The notes under the pieces: model-generated | The model's input: only the letters and a program-made list of their open reading frames with translations | Databases searched by the model: none | What the model was told of the DNA's origin: nothing | NCBI GenBank assembly: GCA_020881915.1 | Contig: JAJFPB010000013.1 | Coordinates: 682,001-746,000 of the forward strand | DNA length: 64,000 nt | Direction of reading: 5' to 3' | Source: Paramyrothecium sp. XJ0827 | Taxonomy: Eukaryota; Ascomycota; Sordariomycetes; Hypocreales; Stachybotryaceae | Made by a program: the position numbers and the translations under genes | In this document: one piece after another, positions 21,487 to 32,288 of the stretch | Numbering within the stretch: the first letter of the stretch is position 1 | Layout: each line of letters starts with the position of its first letter

Positions 21487-21800
21487 ATGATGTTATTCCA
21501 CTTCCTAGCCATGGGCTCTGCCCTAGGTGTTGTCCTCATTACAATCTTCTTCCGGCTTGTTCTGTCCCCCATTGCTCATGTCCCGGGCCCCAAGCTTGCT
21601 GCGATGACAAGCATGTATGAGATGTACTGGGAGTTTTTCAAAGACGGCGGTGGACAATACTGCTTCCAGATCCAAAAGTTGCATAGAATATACGGTCCCA
21701 TCGTGCGGATCAGCCCCGCGGAAGTTCATGTTGATGATCGAGAGCCTTGCGAGGATTTTCATCGTCCAATCGGAACTACTGGCTGTTCAGTCCTCCAAGG
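21487..21800 (+). pseudogene. N-terminal fragment of a cytochrome P450
   Basis: Starts with a Met-Met, a membrane anchor (FLAMGSALGVVLITIFFRLV), the proline-rich hinge HVPGPKLAAMT, and then LHRIYGPIVRISPAEVHVDD, which is the normal start of a fungal class II P450. After about 100 residues the P450-like sequence fades (GTTGCSVLQGATLG), and there is no I-helix, EXXR or heme-binding region before the next gene starts at 22140. It is therefore a 5' remnant. The full frame runs to 21975, but its tail is not P450-like. Confidence 0.7.
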
Positions 21801-22139
21801 TGCTACACTCGGCCTGCGATTGCACATCAGCTCAAAGGCCAGAGAATCGTTACATCGGATGGTGGACAGCCCTTGGAACAGACTAAACAGGCGGGTCGAG
21901 TTGGTAGCTTTGTTAACGTACTCCACTCTGGGACGAGGAACCCGCCCGCCTAGCGCAGGTGAAGCTGAAAGGTGAAATGGACATCAAGTGAATCAGCAGT
22001 CGGCAAGTTCCATTCCGCGAGGCAACGGGCAATATTTCAAGGCAACCGACGCAAGCAATGCACACGCTCTCCGTACCGCAGATATCCTCTAAACAATTCA
22101 ACTTTCCCTACGCCACGCTCGCGGATCATTTATCGTACG

Positions 22140-23663
22140 ATGATGGAAAGGATACTGCTTCCCGAAATCCAGCTAATGATTGCGCAGTCATGCGACAACA
22201 GCACGGTCGCCAACCTCATCCTTTCCTGCAAGCAACTCCACTCCTTGCTAAACCCCTTTCTCTACGGACGGAATGTCAAAGAAGATGGTGCTTCATGCAT
22301 CATCATGGCCATGGAGAGGTACGAGAATGAGGACTACATCATTGCTGTTATCGAAGCAGCAGTTCGGGCAAGCGCTCGCCTTGACCAGGAGTTCCATCCG
22401 ACCTTCAAAGAATTCGTCCATGTTGGAGAGCTCAAGTTCCGAGCAACACTCCTCTACACAGCCGCTGTGATGGGACACGCTACAGTTGTCAAACATCTCC
22501 TAGCCAAGGGGTTAAACCTGTACGTCCACACGACAGTGGAAGTTCCCTTCGCAAAGTCGGAGAAGAAGTACCTAGCGAGGCATAGCACCCTTTTCGGCGC
22601 CCTGTGGGCCAAGCGATCAGCGATAGCAACCATCTTGTACCAAGTGTCCCTTGCCAACGTTCGGCGGGTAAGCGAAACGTCAATGATTTCGGATGCAGAG
22701 CTTCTAGCGCTGGATCATCATGGTCTGGATCAGCTTCACAGCTCGCACCCGTCCGTGGCTCAAACTTTGCGGGACCACCGGTCGCTGATCGAGGACCTGA
22801 GCATGACGTGCTGGCCAGACAATGGCATACACCTCGCCGCTGCGGCCAACGCATACAATATCCTCTGCCTCATGGACCACCGTCAAGTGGATGCATCATG
22901 CGCATTCACCCACGCAATCAATGCCAGCTCCGCGGAAAATTCAATTGTCCATGATCTTATCGACGGCGGCTTTGATTTGGAGATGAAACGTTCGCCTTGG
23001 GTTGCTAGCGGACTTGTCAAACGACCATTGGCCCAGGCGTGCAGTAATGGCCAGTTCGACATAGCCTTCAAATTAGTCCGGGCTGGCGCCCAGATCTACG
23101 GTGACTTTCCTGACATTCTGCAGGGCATGTCTAGGTTCATCATCAGCGATCGCCTTCCGTGGCAAGGGCGAGATGATGTAGCTCTGGCTTTAGTAAGAGA
23201 GTTGTGCACCGTATCACGAGCCACGGCCGCATGGGAGCAACTAGCGGAACGCAGAATGGTACACTACCCGGTGCATAATTCCACCCTCGAGTGCTTTCTC
23301 GAAGGTGTCATGTCGCCGCGACACGGCTATCCCGCCGTGGCCTTCTTACTAATTGTTTCGGGTCTCGCGATGACGCCTCGATTACTTGGCCCGATCCTTG
23401 ACATATGGAACGAGGTGAAGAATGAGCCTAAAGACGAGGTGTTGAAAACCTATCCGAAAATCTACCAGATCATCTACGTATTGGACGTGGCTCTCAAGGC
23501 AACGCCCTCAACCGGATGGCGCGGCTCTCCAGATGTCATCTTCGATGTCCTGACAAGTCTTTTGACGGATGGCGAAGAGGCACCTGCCGGAGCATCGGGG
23601 ACCATAATGCCAGCATCCTACATAGGCCATATGCCTCTTCTTCTTGGTTCTGTGGGGGCGTGA
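22140..23663 (+). CDS. F-box-like/ankyrin-type protein
   Basis: The frame is open further upstream, but the MMERILLPEIQLMIAQ start at 22140 is the natural one. It gives 507 aa with an F-box-like N-terminal helix set (LLPEIQLMIAQ, then LILSCKQLHSLLNPFLYGRNV). Degenerate ankyrin-like units follow: TLLYTAAVMGHATVVKHLLAKGL, GIHLAAAANAYNILCL, and RPLAQACSNGQFDIAFKLVRAGA split along the middle of the protein. The C-terminal 150 residues have no repeats. Such proteins are abundant in filamentous fungi; the F-box would link to SCF ubiquitin ligases and the ankyrins would bind partners. No partner can be inferred. The protein appears intact and intronless. Confidence 0.65.
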   Translation: MMERILLPEIQLMIAQSCDNSTVANLILSCKQLHSLLNPFLYGRNVKEDGASCIIMAMERYENEDYIIAVIEAAVRASARLDQEFHPTFKEFVHVGELKFRATLLYTAAVMGHATVVKHLLAKGLNLYVHTTVEVPFAKSEKKYLARHSTLFGALWAKRSAIATILYQVSLANVRRVSETSMISDAELLALDHHGLDQLHSSHPSVAQTLRDHRSLIEDLSMTCWPDNGIHLAAAANAYNILCLMDHRQVDASCAFTHAINASSAENSIVHDLIDGGFDLEMKRSPWVASGLVKRPLAQACSNGQFDIAFKLVRAGAQIYGDFPDILQGMSRFIISDRLPWQGRDDVALALVRELCTVSRATAAWEQLAERRMVHYPVHNSTLECFLEGVMSPRHGYPAVAFLLIVSGLAMTPRLLGPILDIWNEVKNEPKDEVLKTYPKIYQIIYVLDVALKATPSTGWRGSPDVIFDVLTSLLTDGEEAPAGASGTIMPASYIGHMPLLLGSVGA

Positions 23664-24749
23664 GGAGGAGGTGTAAGTGTATGGTGCGGTGGAAACGATA
23701 AGCAGAAAAGCAGAGGCGCAAACTTCTTAGACAAAAGTTCCACTGGCCCTTTTACCGCATGTGTCGCGCGTGGTCACTAATCTTACGCCGTCAATCGACA
23801 CAGTGTCAAGGCATCAGGCAGGTGTTTCCCTTGCGCTCTGATAGAGTACCGGTACTGCACTAGATATTGATATGGTATTGGGCTGCTATCTCCTCAAGCG
23901 GAATGACATTCAGTCAGCCCTTCAAGAGAGTAACCCTCAAACGGAGGTGTATCTTCGGCACTGCACCCACAGCCGAATGGGGATGAGGCATTTTGATTAC
24001 CCCTCAAGGACGAAGGGGAAAAGGGATGAGTCGATAAGCCAGCGGTGGGGCCACAATTCCATCATTTGCCCGTAACAGAATTTTCGAGTTTTATTCTTGT
24101 TGCTCTCCATACAAGGCTGCATTAGCTCCAGTTCAATAAATGATTCTAACGTCGCGATCGTTCCCTCAAACGATGTGGGGGTGGCTGCCTACGAAGCTTG
24201 GTCCTTGGTCCCCCACCTCCACCCCTTTCAGGGGAAACAGATGACCATCCTCATATGTGGCGCCTAATCTTCACAATTTCTCCATAAGATTGGCGTTAGT
24301 GGTCAACAATCCCGGCCCACATTGACTCAGGTTACACAAACTAGACGGATTTTTTATTACGCGATACAGAATTGCAACAGGAAATGAACTAAGCAAATAT
24401 GTCACATGCGATGTGTGCAAAGAGCTATTGTGGCAAGCAAGTTTCAACAAAGATCGTGGACAGAATCGCCAAGTCTAAACTTTGCTCTTGCTCCTACCGA
24501 GGACCTCGATATTCCTTCAATTACCCTCTCCGGCTCACATGGTAAAATCGGCGAAAGATCCCTCCCAACCCATGATATACTACAGCCAAACGACAGGGCG
24601 ACACCTCAGAAAAGAACTGTCACTGCTGCCAATGTGCTCAACATTTCTCTGATGTATGTGCCGTAAATAGCGAGCTTGGGCCTACCTACCCTTGACCTGG
24701 ACTATAAGTCCATGAGGTGTACGGGCCCATTTGAGTGAACGGGATCCGC
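23664..24749. other. Intergenic, nothing recognised
   Basis: 1.1 kb with only short frames. An 86-codon plus-strand frame at 24406-24666 has no recognisable motif and is left uncalled. Confidence 0.3.
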
Positions 24750-25439
24750 TCATATCATCGTCGTTCTGTCCTTCTGCCTACCTTCCGTATCTACAGAAGC
24801 TTGTTGCTGCAGACTAATCCAGTCACAAATGCTCTTCATATGCTTGAAGCGCTCCCAGACAGCAACCCGCAAGGCCGGATACTCTGCGTAGCATGAGACA
24901 CTCCAAAGAATGCTGCCAAGAAATACTATTGCACAGAGTTTGTCAAAGATAGGCTCGCCCTTGAATCGCGATACATCGAAGAGGAAGCGTCGGCGTGTGA
25001 TGAAGAGGAAAGGCGGCTCAAAATTAAGCATCATGAGGTTGCCCACGAGGCTTTGTCCATGCCTGCAGGCTTTGACGCAGTCCGCCTGGCAGATGAATGG
25101 GCACTCTCTGAAGGCCTCGATGTCAGCCCCTGGCCAGGTAGTAGTCGGCTGCATCCACTTCAAAGGAGCCTCTCCAACTTTGATGCTGGTTCTCAGAGCT
25201 GGGCAAGAAATAACTCCCATAGACAAGACATTGTCTAGACGAGTGACGATCTCGGCAGCTATTGTATAGAACTCTACTGGCGACTGGGCCCGCGCGAGCT
25301 TTACCGGAGCTTGTACCCGCTCAAGGAAGGAATAAACACGTAAAGACCTAAGTTCGAGTATGTTGCGAGCATAACAGGGTAAGAAGAACCACTTGGTATT
25401 CTCGGGGAAATGCAGAGTAGTTGGGTCAAGTTGTGCCAT
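24750..25439 (-). CDS. Hypothetical protein with one possible membrane segment
   Basis: 229 codons from ATG at 25439, single exon. A segment near residues 166-187 (LCAIVFLGSILWSVSCYAEY) is hydrophobic enough to be a transmembrane helix. Several Cys occur in the middle (CPFICQADCVKAC). I do not recognise the family. A CT-rich stretch lies immediately upstream at 25450-25500, consistent with a fungal promoter on the minus strand. Function unknown. Confidence 0.5.
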   Translation of the reverse strand: MAQLDPTTLHFPENTKWFFLPCYARNILELRSLRVYSFLERVQAPVKLARAQSPVEFYTIAAEIVTRLDNVLSMGVISCPALRTSIKVGEAPLKWMQPTTTWPGADIEAFRECPFICQADCVKACRHGQSLVGNLMMLNFEPPFLFITRRRFLFDVSRFKGEPIFDKLCAIVFLGSILWSVSCYAEYPALRVAVWERFKHMKSICDWISLQQQASVDTEGRQKDRTTMI

Positions 25440-25803
25440 TTTCCAATTCTGTTTTTTTCCTCTTCCCTTCTAGCCTTTCTTCCCTCTCTCTTTTTAATGT
25501 TCACAGCTGTTTGAGATTGAATGAACTTAGTAGTTATTACTGGAGGCAATAGTCTTGATGGCAGAGAATTATGCTCCAGATGGTTAATTTTGATGTTGTG
25601 GTCGATCGAGTAATGCACTTGCCTTTGATGCTATTCCGAGAAGACCCTTCGTACCCTTGAGAATGATGGAAGGCGACGGGTGACGATGGTCTTATTAGCA
25701 TAATATGACTCCCTTTCGAGCCACGACATCTTTGGTGGATTTCACATCAAAATGCCGAGTTCACATGGCAATCGTCTTGGGAAAGGCTGATTACAAAACA
25801 GTG

Positions 25804-27174
25804 TCATGTGTTTTTCTTAGTTCTTGCTCGTCTATGTAAACGTTTTTTGGATTGTTTGGGGGAGCGCCTTTCTGTGGATTCTCCACTTTCGTAGGCTTGA
25901 CTTTGCCGTTGATATTGTGGTGGTAACAACTTCTCGATAGCCGGGGCCTTGGCTCGCAATCTTGTGAGCCTGTTGACCAAGGCACCAACTTTGACTCTTC
26001 TCCATACCTTATTATACAGTATGTTGATCTTCTTCCACTTGATATCCCTCAGTCTACAACAGATGATAAATCGACTTTGGAGTGGAAGTGGGAGGGCTTC
26101 CCTTAGGGCTTCCGAGTCCCTTCCAAGCTTCGACTCGTCGAAGGCTTTCTGCCCTTCCGCAAGGAAATCTTTATATAGAACCAGAACTCCCGAGGCGAGC
26201 GGAGCGGTCGAAGCGATCGAGGTAGGCGTGCTTTGCGATGAGGGGATTTCCCATTCCCGATCAGCTGTTGTTGCCTGGTTCCAGTCGACGGTGCCCGTAC
26301 TTCTTGGAGACTGGGTCGATTCTCTCGTAAGCTGAGGGAGTTCGTTGATGGATGGTGTATCAGGGGTATCGACGAAAGCGTGGATAATCTCAGACTCCGT
26401 CTCGTACGACAAATGAGCAGGAGCCAACTCTGTTTCGTCTGATCCGTTGCAGGGAAGGGAATCTGGCAAGTCAAGGCCGTCATTGCGATCTAAGTCGTAA
26501 GAAGGCAATTCTGATTCGGAAAGTGCATCATGAAGAGCAGCGTCCCACTCGTCTGGCACACCATAGAGAATCAACTCTGGCTCGCAGAAAGGGTCATTTG
26601 AAACCACCTCGGATCCAGGCGATATCCCGTAGAAGGTTATTCCCGACTCGGTTGATGCATCGGAGAGAACAACTGGCGACCCGTACGAAGCATCATGATA
26701 AATCAGACTAGGCTGGGATGAAGCATCATAGCGCGTCATCCAAGATTGGGGGGACGCTCCGCAGGAAAGCAAGCCCGACTCGCTGTACACATGGCCTGAT
26801 TGCGATTCAGGTAGAGTACAAAGTGAGCTCAAAGGATCAATGTTGTTGTAGTCCACATGTGGTCCTACAGCCGTTGGGGTATCCGGCAAAAGGTAGCACA
26901 GAGGCGAGTCGGGGCGGTTGAGAATGTAGTACAACCCGGACGTCGCGCTCATTGGTTGATAGTGTATTATCGGATCGATTCGTGGGGACGTTGTCGGGTC
27001 CCAGAAGCCGTCCAGATGACCTGGCCACGGGAACTGAGGTTGGAAAAGTGTGACAGGGTCGGATTCACCGCCGTAGGAGCAAGGACCGAATGCAGTAGCC
27101 CATGGGATCGAAGGGCGTAGTTGCCTCTGCTCGCCGTGCTCGGCGTAGACGGATGACATCCTGAGGGATGCCAA
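25804..27174 (-). CDS. Large acidic protein with basic C-terminal region, possibly nuclear
   Basis: 456 aa from ATG at 27174. Residues 1-260 are rich in Ser, Asp, Glu, Tyr and Pro and contain a degenerate repeat of about 15-17 residues with the pattern Y-D-A-S...S-x-x-x-Y-G/D, seen as YDASSQPSLIY, YHDASYGSPVV, LSDASTESGITFYG, SNDPFCEPELILYG and LHDALSESELPSYD. The C-terminal third is helical and basic (LRDIKWKKINILYNKVWRRVKV) and ends in a strongly basic KKRLHRRARTKK tail. An acidic repetitive region plus a basic helical domain suggests a transcription-related or nuclear protein, but no named domain is certain; a Myb/SANT-like fold for the WKKINILYNKVW part is only a guess. Confidence 0.55.
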   Translation of the reverse strand: MASLRMSSVYAEHGEQRQLRPSIPWATAFGPCSYGGESDPVTLFQPQFPWPGHLDGFWDPTTSPRIDPIIHYQPMSATSGLYYILNRPDSPLCYLLPDTPTAVGPHVDYNNIDPLSSLCTLPESQSGHVYSESGLLSCGASPQSWMTRYDASSQPSLIYHDASYGSPVVLSDASTESGITFYGISPGSEVVSNDPFCEPELILYGVPDEWDAALHDALSESELPSYDLDRNDGLDLPDSLPCNGSDETELAPAHLSYETESEIIHAFVDTPDTPSINELPQLTRESTQSPRSTGTVDWNQATTADREWEIPSSQSTPTSIASTAPLASGVLVLYKDFLAEGQKAFDESKLGRDSEALREALPLPLQSRFIICCRLRDIKWKKINILYNKVWRRVKVGALVNRLTRLRAKAPAIEKLLPPQYQRQSQAYESGESTERRSPKQSKKRLHRRARTKKNT

Positions 27175-28919
27175 TGTGCCAAAGAACTAACAGGCGTGAG
27201 GTAACGCTCTCGACGAGGATGTTCGTCGCCCGGGACCAGCAATCAAGATCTGGCGGTTAAACTGTTATATCCTCATTTGTGAACTCACCTTCGCCGGTAA
27301 ATCCCTCCGAACTTTGCCCCAGCCAAAACAACAGCTCAGGCATCTGAAATATCGAGCTAAGATGAGCCAAGCCACGTTGCTCCATGCCGGGGCAGCCCGC
27401 ACGCCATGCTTGAGCACGCTAGCATCAGCTCCGCGAAGGCAACTCCCGTGCTTACTAGTTCCACTAGCTCCAAGGGAAGGCTAGAGCTCGATCGTAAATT
27501 GGCCGGCAGTGGAATACGCACCCGATGGGTAGGGGATACGAGGTAGAAGTCCAGGAGCACCACTTCCTGCCGAACGTCGAGTCATGCACGACCATGTGGA
27601 GCCAGCAGTTGGCACGCTGCCAACATCACGGGCAGTGTGGCGATGAGTAACTATGAATCATGTTCAGAAGATAAAGAAAGATCACCTCCTAGCTTCAAGG
27701 TCCTGTTGTCGATAAACGGGATATCACATGATGCATGTTATATGCAACTCCCCTGTTGAAAGTGGAATCCCGAACGCACTACTGCAAGGTTGATGGGGCA
27801 CCTCCAGGTCCATGCTTTGGAGAAGGCAATTCACCGTTGGCACTAGACACCTCACCCCCGCCAAGTTGGTGGTAGGTACTACATGACGACAAATCGCTCG
27901 TCGTCGTTTTCATACATTAGCGCCTCAACCGGCGCGGTCGGCTTCCGGCGCGGGCGGCTTCCGGCGCTTACAATGATTAGTTTATTGCATCCGGCGTCCG
28001 CGGCTAGCGTCATTCTAAATTACTCGTGGCTGGGTGGAGTTTTCGTGGATCTTGATGGATGGTGCGAACTCGGCATGAGATGACATCCCGCATGCTCGCG
28101 ACCAACCAAGATGGATCGCATGAGTTGGAGGGAACGGGAGATGAGACAAATAGGGTTAGCAGTCGATTAGGCAACTTCTTCTGTCACGGCGCTTGCGGGT
28201 AAGGCAATGAAACGGTCGTGCATGCGGCCTTTCAGGACGTCCTGCCTTCAGCCTCGCTCTGTCTTTGTGGTGGAGACCAACGTGATTTCGGATTGCGAGG
28301 CGGACATACGCCCGCAACTCCACGCCGTTTCCAAGTACCCCAACGCTGCTCCGCTCTCTGGATAATAGGGTGGGCGACCGTATGCTATGCTCTGCTGTGA
28401 CGCTGAACGCATCCGTAATGAGCCTTGAAAATACGGCGAAGTTATCATTCTCTTCCTCAAACAGAGCAACGCGTTCTGATTTTAGATGTTGGCTCTAGTA
28501 TCTGGATCGTCACCGTTAGTGGGCCTTGGCCTTTTATCTCTACTAGGTACGTTATATATCCTGGGCTCCATGTTGGCGCAGCAAATTTTAAGTTGACCCA
28601 CCACTCCTTACTCAGTGAGGTAGGCACGCTGTCAACACTGCAAGAAACCTGAATCACCCCATGTCCAAGTATGCTCTATCCCATGTTATTGCGTCCAGGC
28701 TTACCGTAGACCAAGTTCTCGTCACAGTAGGTGGTGACTGTGGGACAAGCAGTATAGCCGTGCTTCCTGCCGATCAAATGTCCCACATCTCAAGGTACGT
28801 ACGTAAAGCATCCTAAGATCCACTACGGAAAAGGAGGGAGGATTTTACATAAGTGGATAGATCATGTTGGAGTACTAGTCTGGTTTCGATTACAAACAGG
28901 TGCTTAGCCGCATATACAC
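27175..28919. other. Intergenic, contains an old dispersed repeat
   Basis: Left part holds the promoter of the preceding minus-strand gene. 27355-27860 resembles 39340-39760 (listed separately). The remainder has no supported gene. Confidence 0.35.
27355..27860 (+). repeat. Dispersed diverged repeat, copy 1
   Basis: Shares with 39340-39760 the words gcaccacttcctg, ctactgcaag, ttgatggggc (ttgacggggc) and caccgttggcactaga (gaccgttggcactaga), in the same order and orientation, and with 40150-40260 the words atcacatgatg and cgctactgcaaggt. Probably an inactivated element of unknown class. Confidence 0.5.
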
Positions 28920-28921
28920 TA

Positions 28922-29215
28922 CAGAGGAGCATTTCAAAAGTTATTGCCCACCCCTAGGTCCAGGGTTACAAACAGGTTAGCTCGGTACTTACATATACAA
29001 AGCCAGGGTTAGAGAGATCACTATTACTTTAGTGAGCTTAGTACTAAGCCTCACTAAAATATAGCTCTACTAAAAAGGCTATAGAATACAATCCTTGCTA
29101 TATGTTATTATCTTTCTAGGGACCTACAAATTATTAAGGTAGCGCTAAGTACTTATCTATTACTAAGCAGAATGTGAACCTAAGGGTGGGCAACAACTTT
29201 TGAAATGCTCCTCTG
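28922..29215. mobile_element. 294-bp mariner-type MITE with TA target duplication
   Basis: The ends are long inverted repeats: CAGAGGAGCATTTCAAAAG at 28922 and its complement ending at 29215, extending through ttgcccaccc-taggt to about 38 bp with two or three mismatches. Both ends are flanked by TA (28920-28921 and 29216-29217), the target site of Tc1/mariner elements. There is no coding frame. The inner sequence is AT-rich with repeated agtgagcttagtact-type words. Confidence 0.85.
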
Positions 29216-29217
29216 TA

Positions 29218-30388
29218 AATTAGTATCCTTTCCACTATCAGGACACACCTTTGGGGAGAGAATTACACCGAAATCTACCCCCACCTGTTCGTTCTCCACT
29301 GCTTCTAATTTCCTATCACCACGGACCGACCGAGCAGATTCTAGCTCCTGTCCAACTTCCATCTATACTTTATCTGATCGGATATGAACTAGATGCTATA
29401 TCACAAGGGCGTGACTTGAGTCGTTAGCAATGCAGAGATCACCACGTGGTATAAGCCATGCAGAAAGTGATGCTCGCGGTACCGGTATCTCCTTCGTAAC
29501 CTGATCTTAGGCGTTATGTCCTTGTCTACGAGGCCTCCTGGACCATAGCCTGGTGGAAGGAGCACATGTATGATGCCTCCTCGGGGGGGGGGGGTATACT
29601 CCGGCCTCGCCAATCAAAAGCTCGCCTCGGCTGTGGGTCTCGCTTTTCGCCCTAGTCTCGTGTCGACCCGCGTTATTATGGTGGGGGCTACTTTGGCGAT
29701 AATTATGGATCTCACAACGATCGCCCGCCAGCGCAAATCATCCCGTTGACTTACAGGCCCGTAGTCCCTTGAAATCTTGATTTCAAACGACACAACGAAC
29801 AAATCACATCGCTCGAACGGAATGGAAGGGATATTTCAACCCACTGGCGACATGCCTACCTGTCTGGGCTTCCAAAAAGCGACGGCAGAACTCCGGACCT
29901 GGCTAAATATAACTACTGCTGCATCGACGTGCTTGTGTGACAATGGCGCGAAAGTGAATGGCTCAAGTTGCCTAATGGTCTTTCGAGACAAGCTAGGATT
30001 AATTGGCAGACGGCCAGAAGACCCTCGACTTGTTAGACTCGTAACGAGATCGCCTTGGAACAACATCAAAAGGGAGCGCGCTACTGCAAAGAAATCCAGG
30101 CGGAAATACCGACACCCTCTGGAGCCGTGAGTTCATGCAAGTTCTCCGTGATCTGTGTAGAGTGTGGACTCACGCTCACTTGCCAAAGGCTAGGCTGCTG
30201 CCCTGCATATCAAATCGAGACAACTTCTTTTCGATCGCACCAATCATTGATCACAGTCCTGTGTCGGGCCGTAACACTGTTAATGGTTTGTGAACTCATG
30301 CGCTACCGGTACCGGTACTGTACCGGTACCATACACTGGGGTTATTATGCTAATACGCCAGCAAAGACGGCCAGGGAGCAATCTGAAG
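29218..30388. other. Intergenic, nothing supported
   Basis: Contains an 11-base G run near 29585-29595 and, at 30300-30335, a palindromic cluster of accggtac words. Short frames on both strands lack recognisable domains. Confidence 0.3.
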
Positions 30389-30733
30389 ATGGAGTGTAAG
30401 CCCATAATCACTCAGCTCGACGACTTGCTGCGTGAACATTTCCATACGGGTCGACCGCTTGAAGACGGCCTAGACCTGCGAAAATGCAAGACATGCAACA
30501 GGGTCGTTCTGCGAACAGCCGCCAGCATACACGTACAAAAGTGTTCCAGAAAACAGGCTGCAACCGAGGACCTAGAAGCCCCAAAGATTCCAAGGGAGCC
30601 TAAGGGAGAACTTGAACTATCAAAAGAGTTTAACTATGGAGGCCACGCCAACGTGGCGAACAATTTGACTCTGAAGCAGGGGCGGAAGATATACTACCAG
30701 AACACCTGCGTTGACGTGCGTATTGGACCATAG
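30389..30733 (+). CDS. Small protein with an Sgf73/ataxin-7-type zinc finger
   Basis: The frame is open from 30290, but its first part translates the palindromic accggtac tract, so the ATG at 30389 is preferred, giving 114 aa. Near the start LLREHFHTGRPLED is followed by KCKTCNRVVLRTAASIHVQKC, a C-x2-C-x12-H-x3-C finger. Pattern and flanks resemble the N-terminal finger of fungal Sgf73, the SAGA subunit that anchors the histone H2B deubiquitinating module. The usual much longer Sgf73 C-terminus is missing. It is most likely a truncated or domesticated copy; an independent C2HC finger is possible. The finger residues are visible; the family assignment is inference. Confidence 0.4.
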   Translation: MECKPIITQLDDLLREHFHTGRPLEDGLDLRKCKTCNRVVLRTAASIHVQKCSRKQAATEDLEAPKIPREPKGELELSKEFNYGGHANVANNLTLKQGRKIYYQNTCVDVRIGP

Positions 30734-31700
30734 ATGGTAGTTGGAATTGAAAAGCAACACGATTGAGCGGTACTGACTTCTGACCAAAGGCCTTTTGGAG
30801 ATAACGGAACCTCTTGAAGTGCCTGCAGAATCACCCGTACAAGAAGCTTAAAAGTTAAACCATCACACCACTTGGCCCGATCAATATTTCCAGTCCTCCC
30901 TCCCACAACAGGCACCTGGGTGGTCACGGATTTGACAGCAAAAGGATTACAACAAAGGCCCACATGTGGGCGGAGTGGATGTCCGCATATATGGAGACTC
31001 GACCATCCACCCCTCTTCTTCACCCCCCACGTCAGCCTCGAACGTCCGTAAGGGTAGCAGCTGGTCCAGTGCATGGACGAAATGTATATAACTAAGATTA
31101 ACCGTGATTGTACATTCACCCCCAAGTAGCCGCTCGTACCCAGGCCACCATTCTCGCCAGACGTTTGTCAACTCTCTGAGACTGCTCTTTCTGGTTCTCT
31201 CCCCTTTGAAGTAGCTCTCCTCCCTTCGGCTGCAGCACCTTCCTATCTCCATTATTCGTAATGGCTCGCCATACGTCACCAGCGGCTTCCGAGACGACCG
31301 CCAGTGAAGAGACCAATACGCACCATCTTTCACATCATGTGGCCCGTGCTCACGAAAGCGCCACTGATGTGTCCCTGCAACCCTCCTTGTCCCCCACGGC
31401 TTGTCCGGGAGAAAGCCGACAGCCAACGGCCAGCAGCCTTGGAGATCCGCAACCTGCGTCATCTGAGATGTTCCTCCACTCAGCCCAGAATGAGCATGAT
31501 CATCGCCAGCTAGCTCTTGAGTTTCATGCGCAAATAGTAGGGCGGTACATGACCAACCCCGGTCGGTGGAAGCAATCACTGCCCGACGATTCGTCGAATC
31601 CCCCATCTCATTACCCAAACCTTCCGCCAACCAGCAGCAGCTGTACATGGCACGCAATTCATCGGAAAAGCCATAACAGTCACTGCAAAAGTGTATAAGA

Positions 31701-31731
<31 letters not shown>

Positions 31732-32288
31732 GGACCGCGAACCTCGACCAACCAAGTAATCTGCAGGGACTGGTCTCATTACCGCACAATAGACCTTGCT
31801 AATAAGGTGGGTTATGCAGTCTCGGGTATGTGACGGGTGCCTGATATGCGCTCGGAAAACACTAAGAAACATTCACTGGCGAAAGAGAGTGATTGCCTTT
31901 CAGTAGACGAGGTGACCCAGTGGGGTCCGATATACATTAGAAGCTTGGCCAATTCTGTACATCGAGGACATAAGAGATTGTTTGAGGGTGGAGGCATCAA
32001 CGCCACCTCATGTCACATAGCTGGATTTAGTAACAACGAATGATGTCAAGGCCAATTGTCAAGGTTCCGGGCGAAGAGTGAACCAGAGACCAAAGAAAGC
32101 CTTGAAAAATCTCACAGCCAGGTCGTGTATTTCATTTACTAATTTACTTGTGTCTGTACATACCTTCGTCAAGGAAGGTTTTTTCCATTCTCAGGTTTGA
32201 GACCGTCCCGAAACCCCCAGTTCTCTGGACGATAGCAACTATTGAGGACTTTTTCAAACTTTCCACTTTTCCATATCCGTAGTCATGA
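30734..32288. other. Intergenic with a long poly(A) tract
   Basis: 1.5 kb without a supported gene. A plus-strand frame at 31261-31698 (MARHTSPAAS start, Ser/Pro/His-rich, no domain) ends just before a 28-base A run. A larger minus-strand frame covering 30947-31789 is carried by that run as poly-Phe and is not credible. Confidence 0.3.
31704..31731 (+). repeat. A28 homopolymer
   Basis: Twenty-eight consecutive A bases follow gtgtataagaagc. It may be the 3' end of a retroposed transcript or a simple expansion. I saw no obvious flanking duplication. Confidence 0.6.

Noticed and set aside
29580..29600. G11 run as a regulatory G-quadruplex
   Set aside because: A single homopolymer without further G tracts nearby; no gene context to support a role.
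31261..31698. A second possible H3-tail start (MARHTS...)
   Set aside because: Only M-A-R and T match; the K4 context TKQT and the STGGK block are absent. Chance resemblance.
30947..31789. A 280-codon minus-strand frame
   Set aside because: It is held open by the A28 tract read as poly-Phe and has no recognisable domain; it overlaps an equally weak frame on the other strand.
32144..32288. Extension of the first P450 past its last intron
   Set aside because: Reading through the intron gives no P450-like sequence; splicing at 32433-32488 gives a normal C-terminus ending at 32289.
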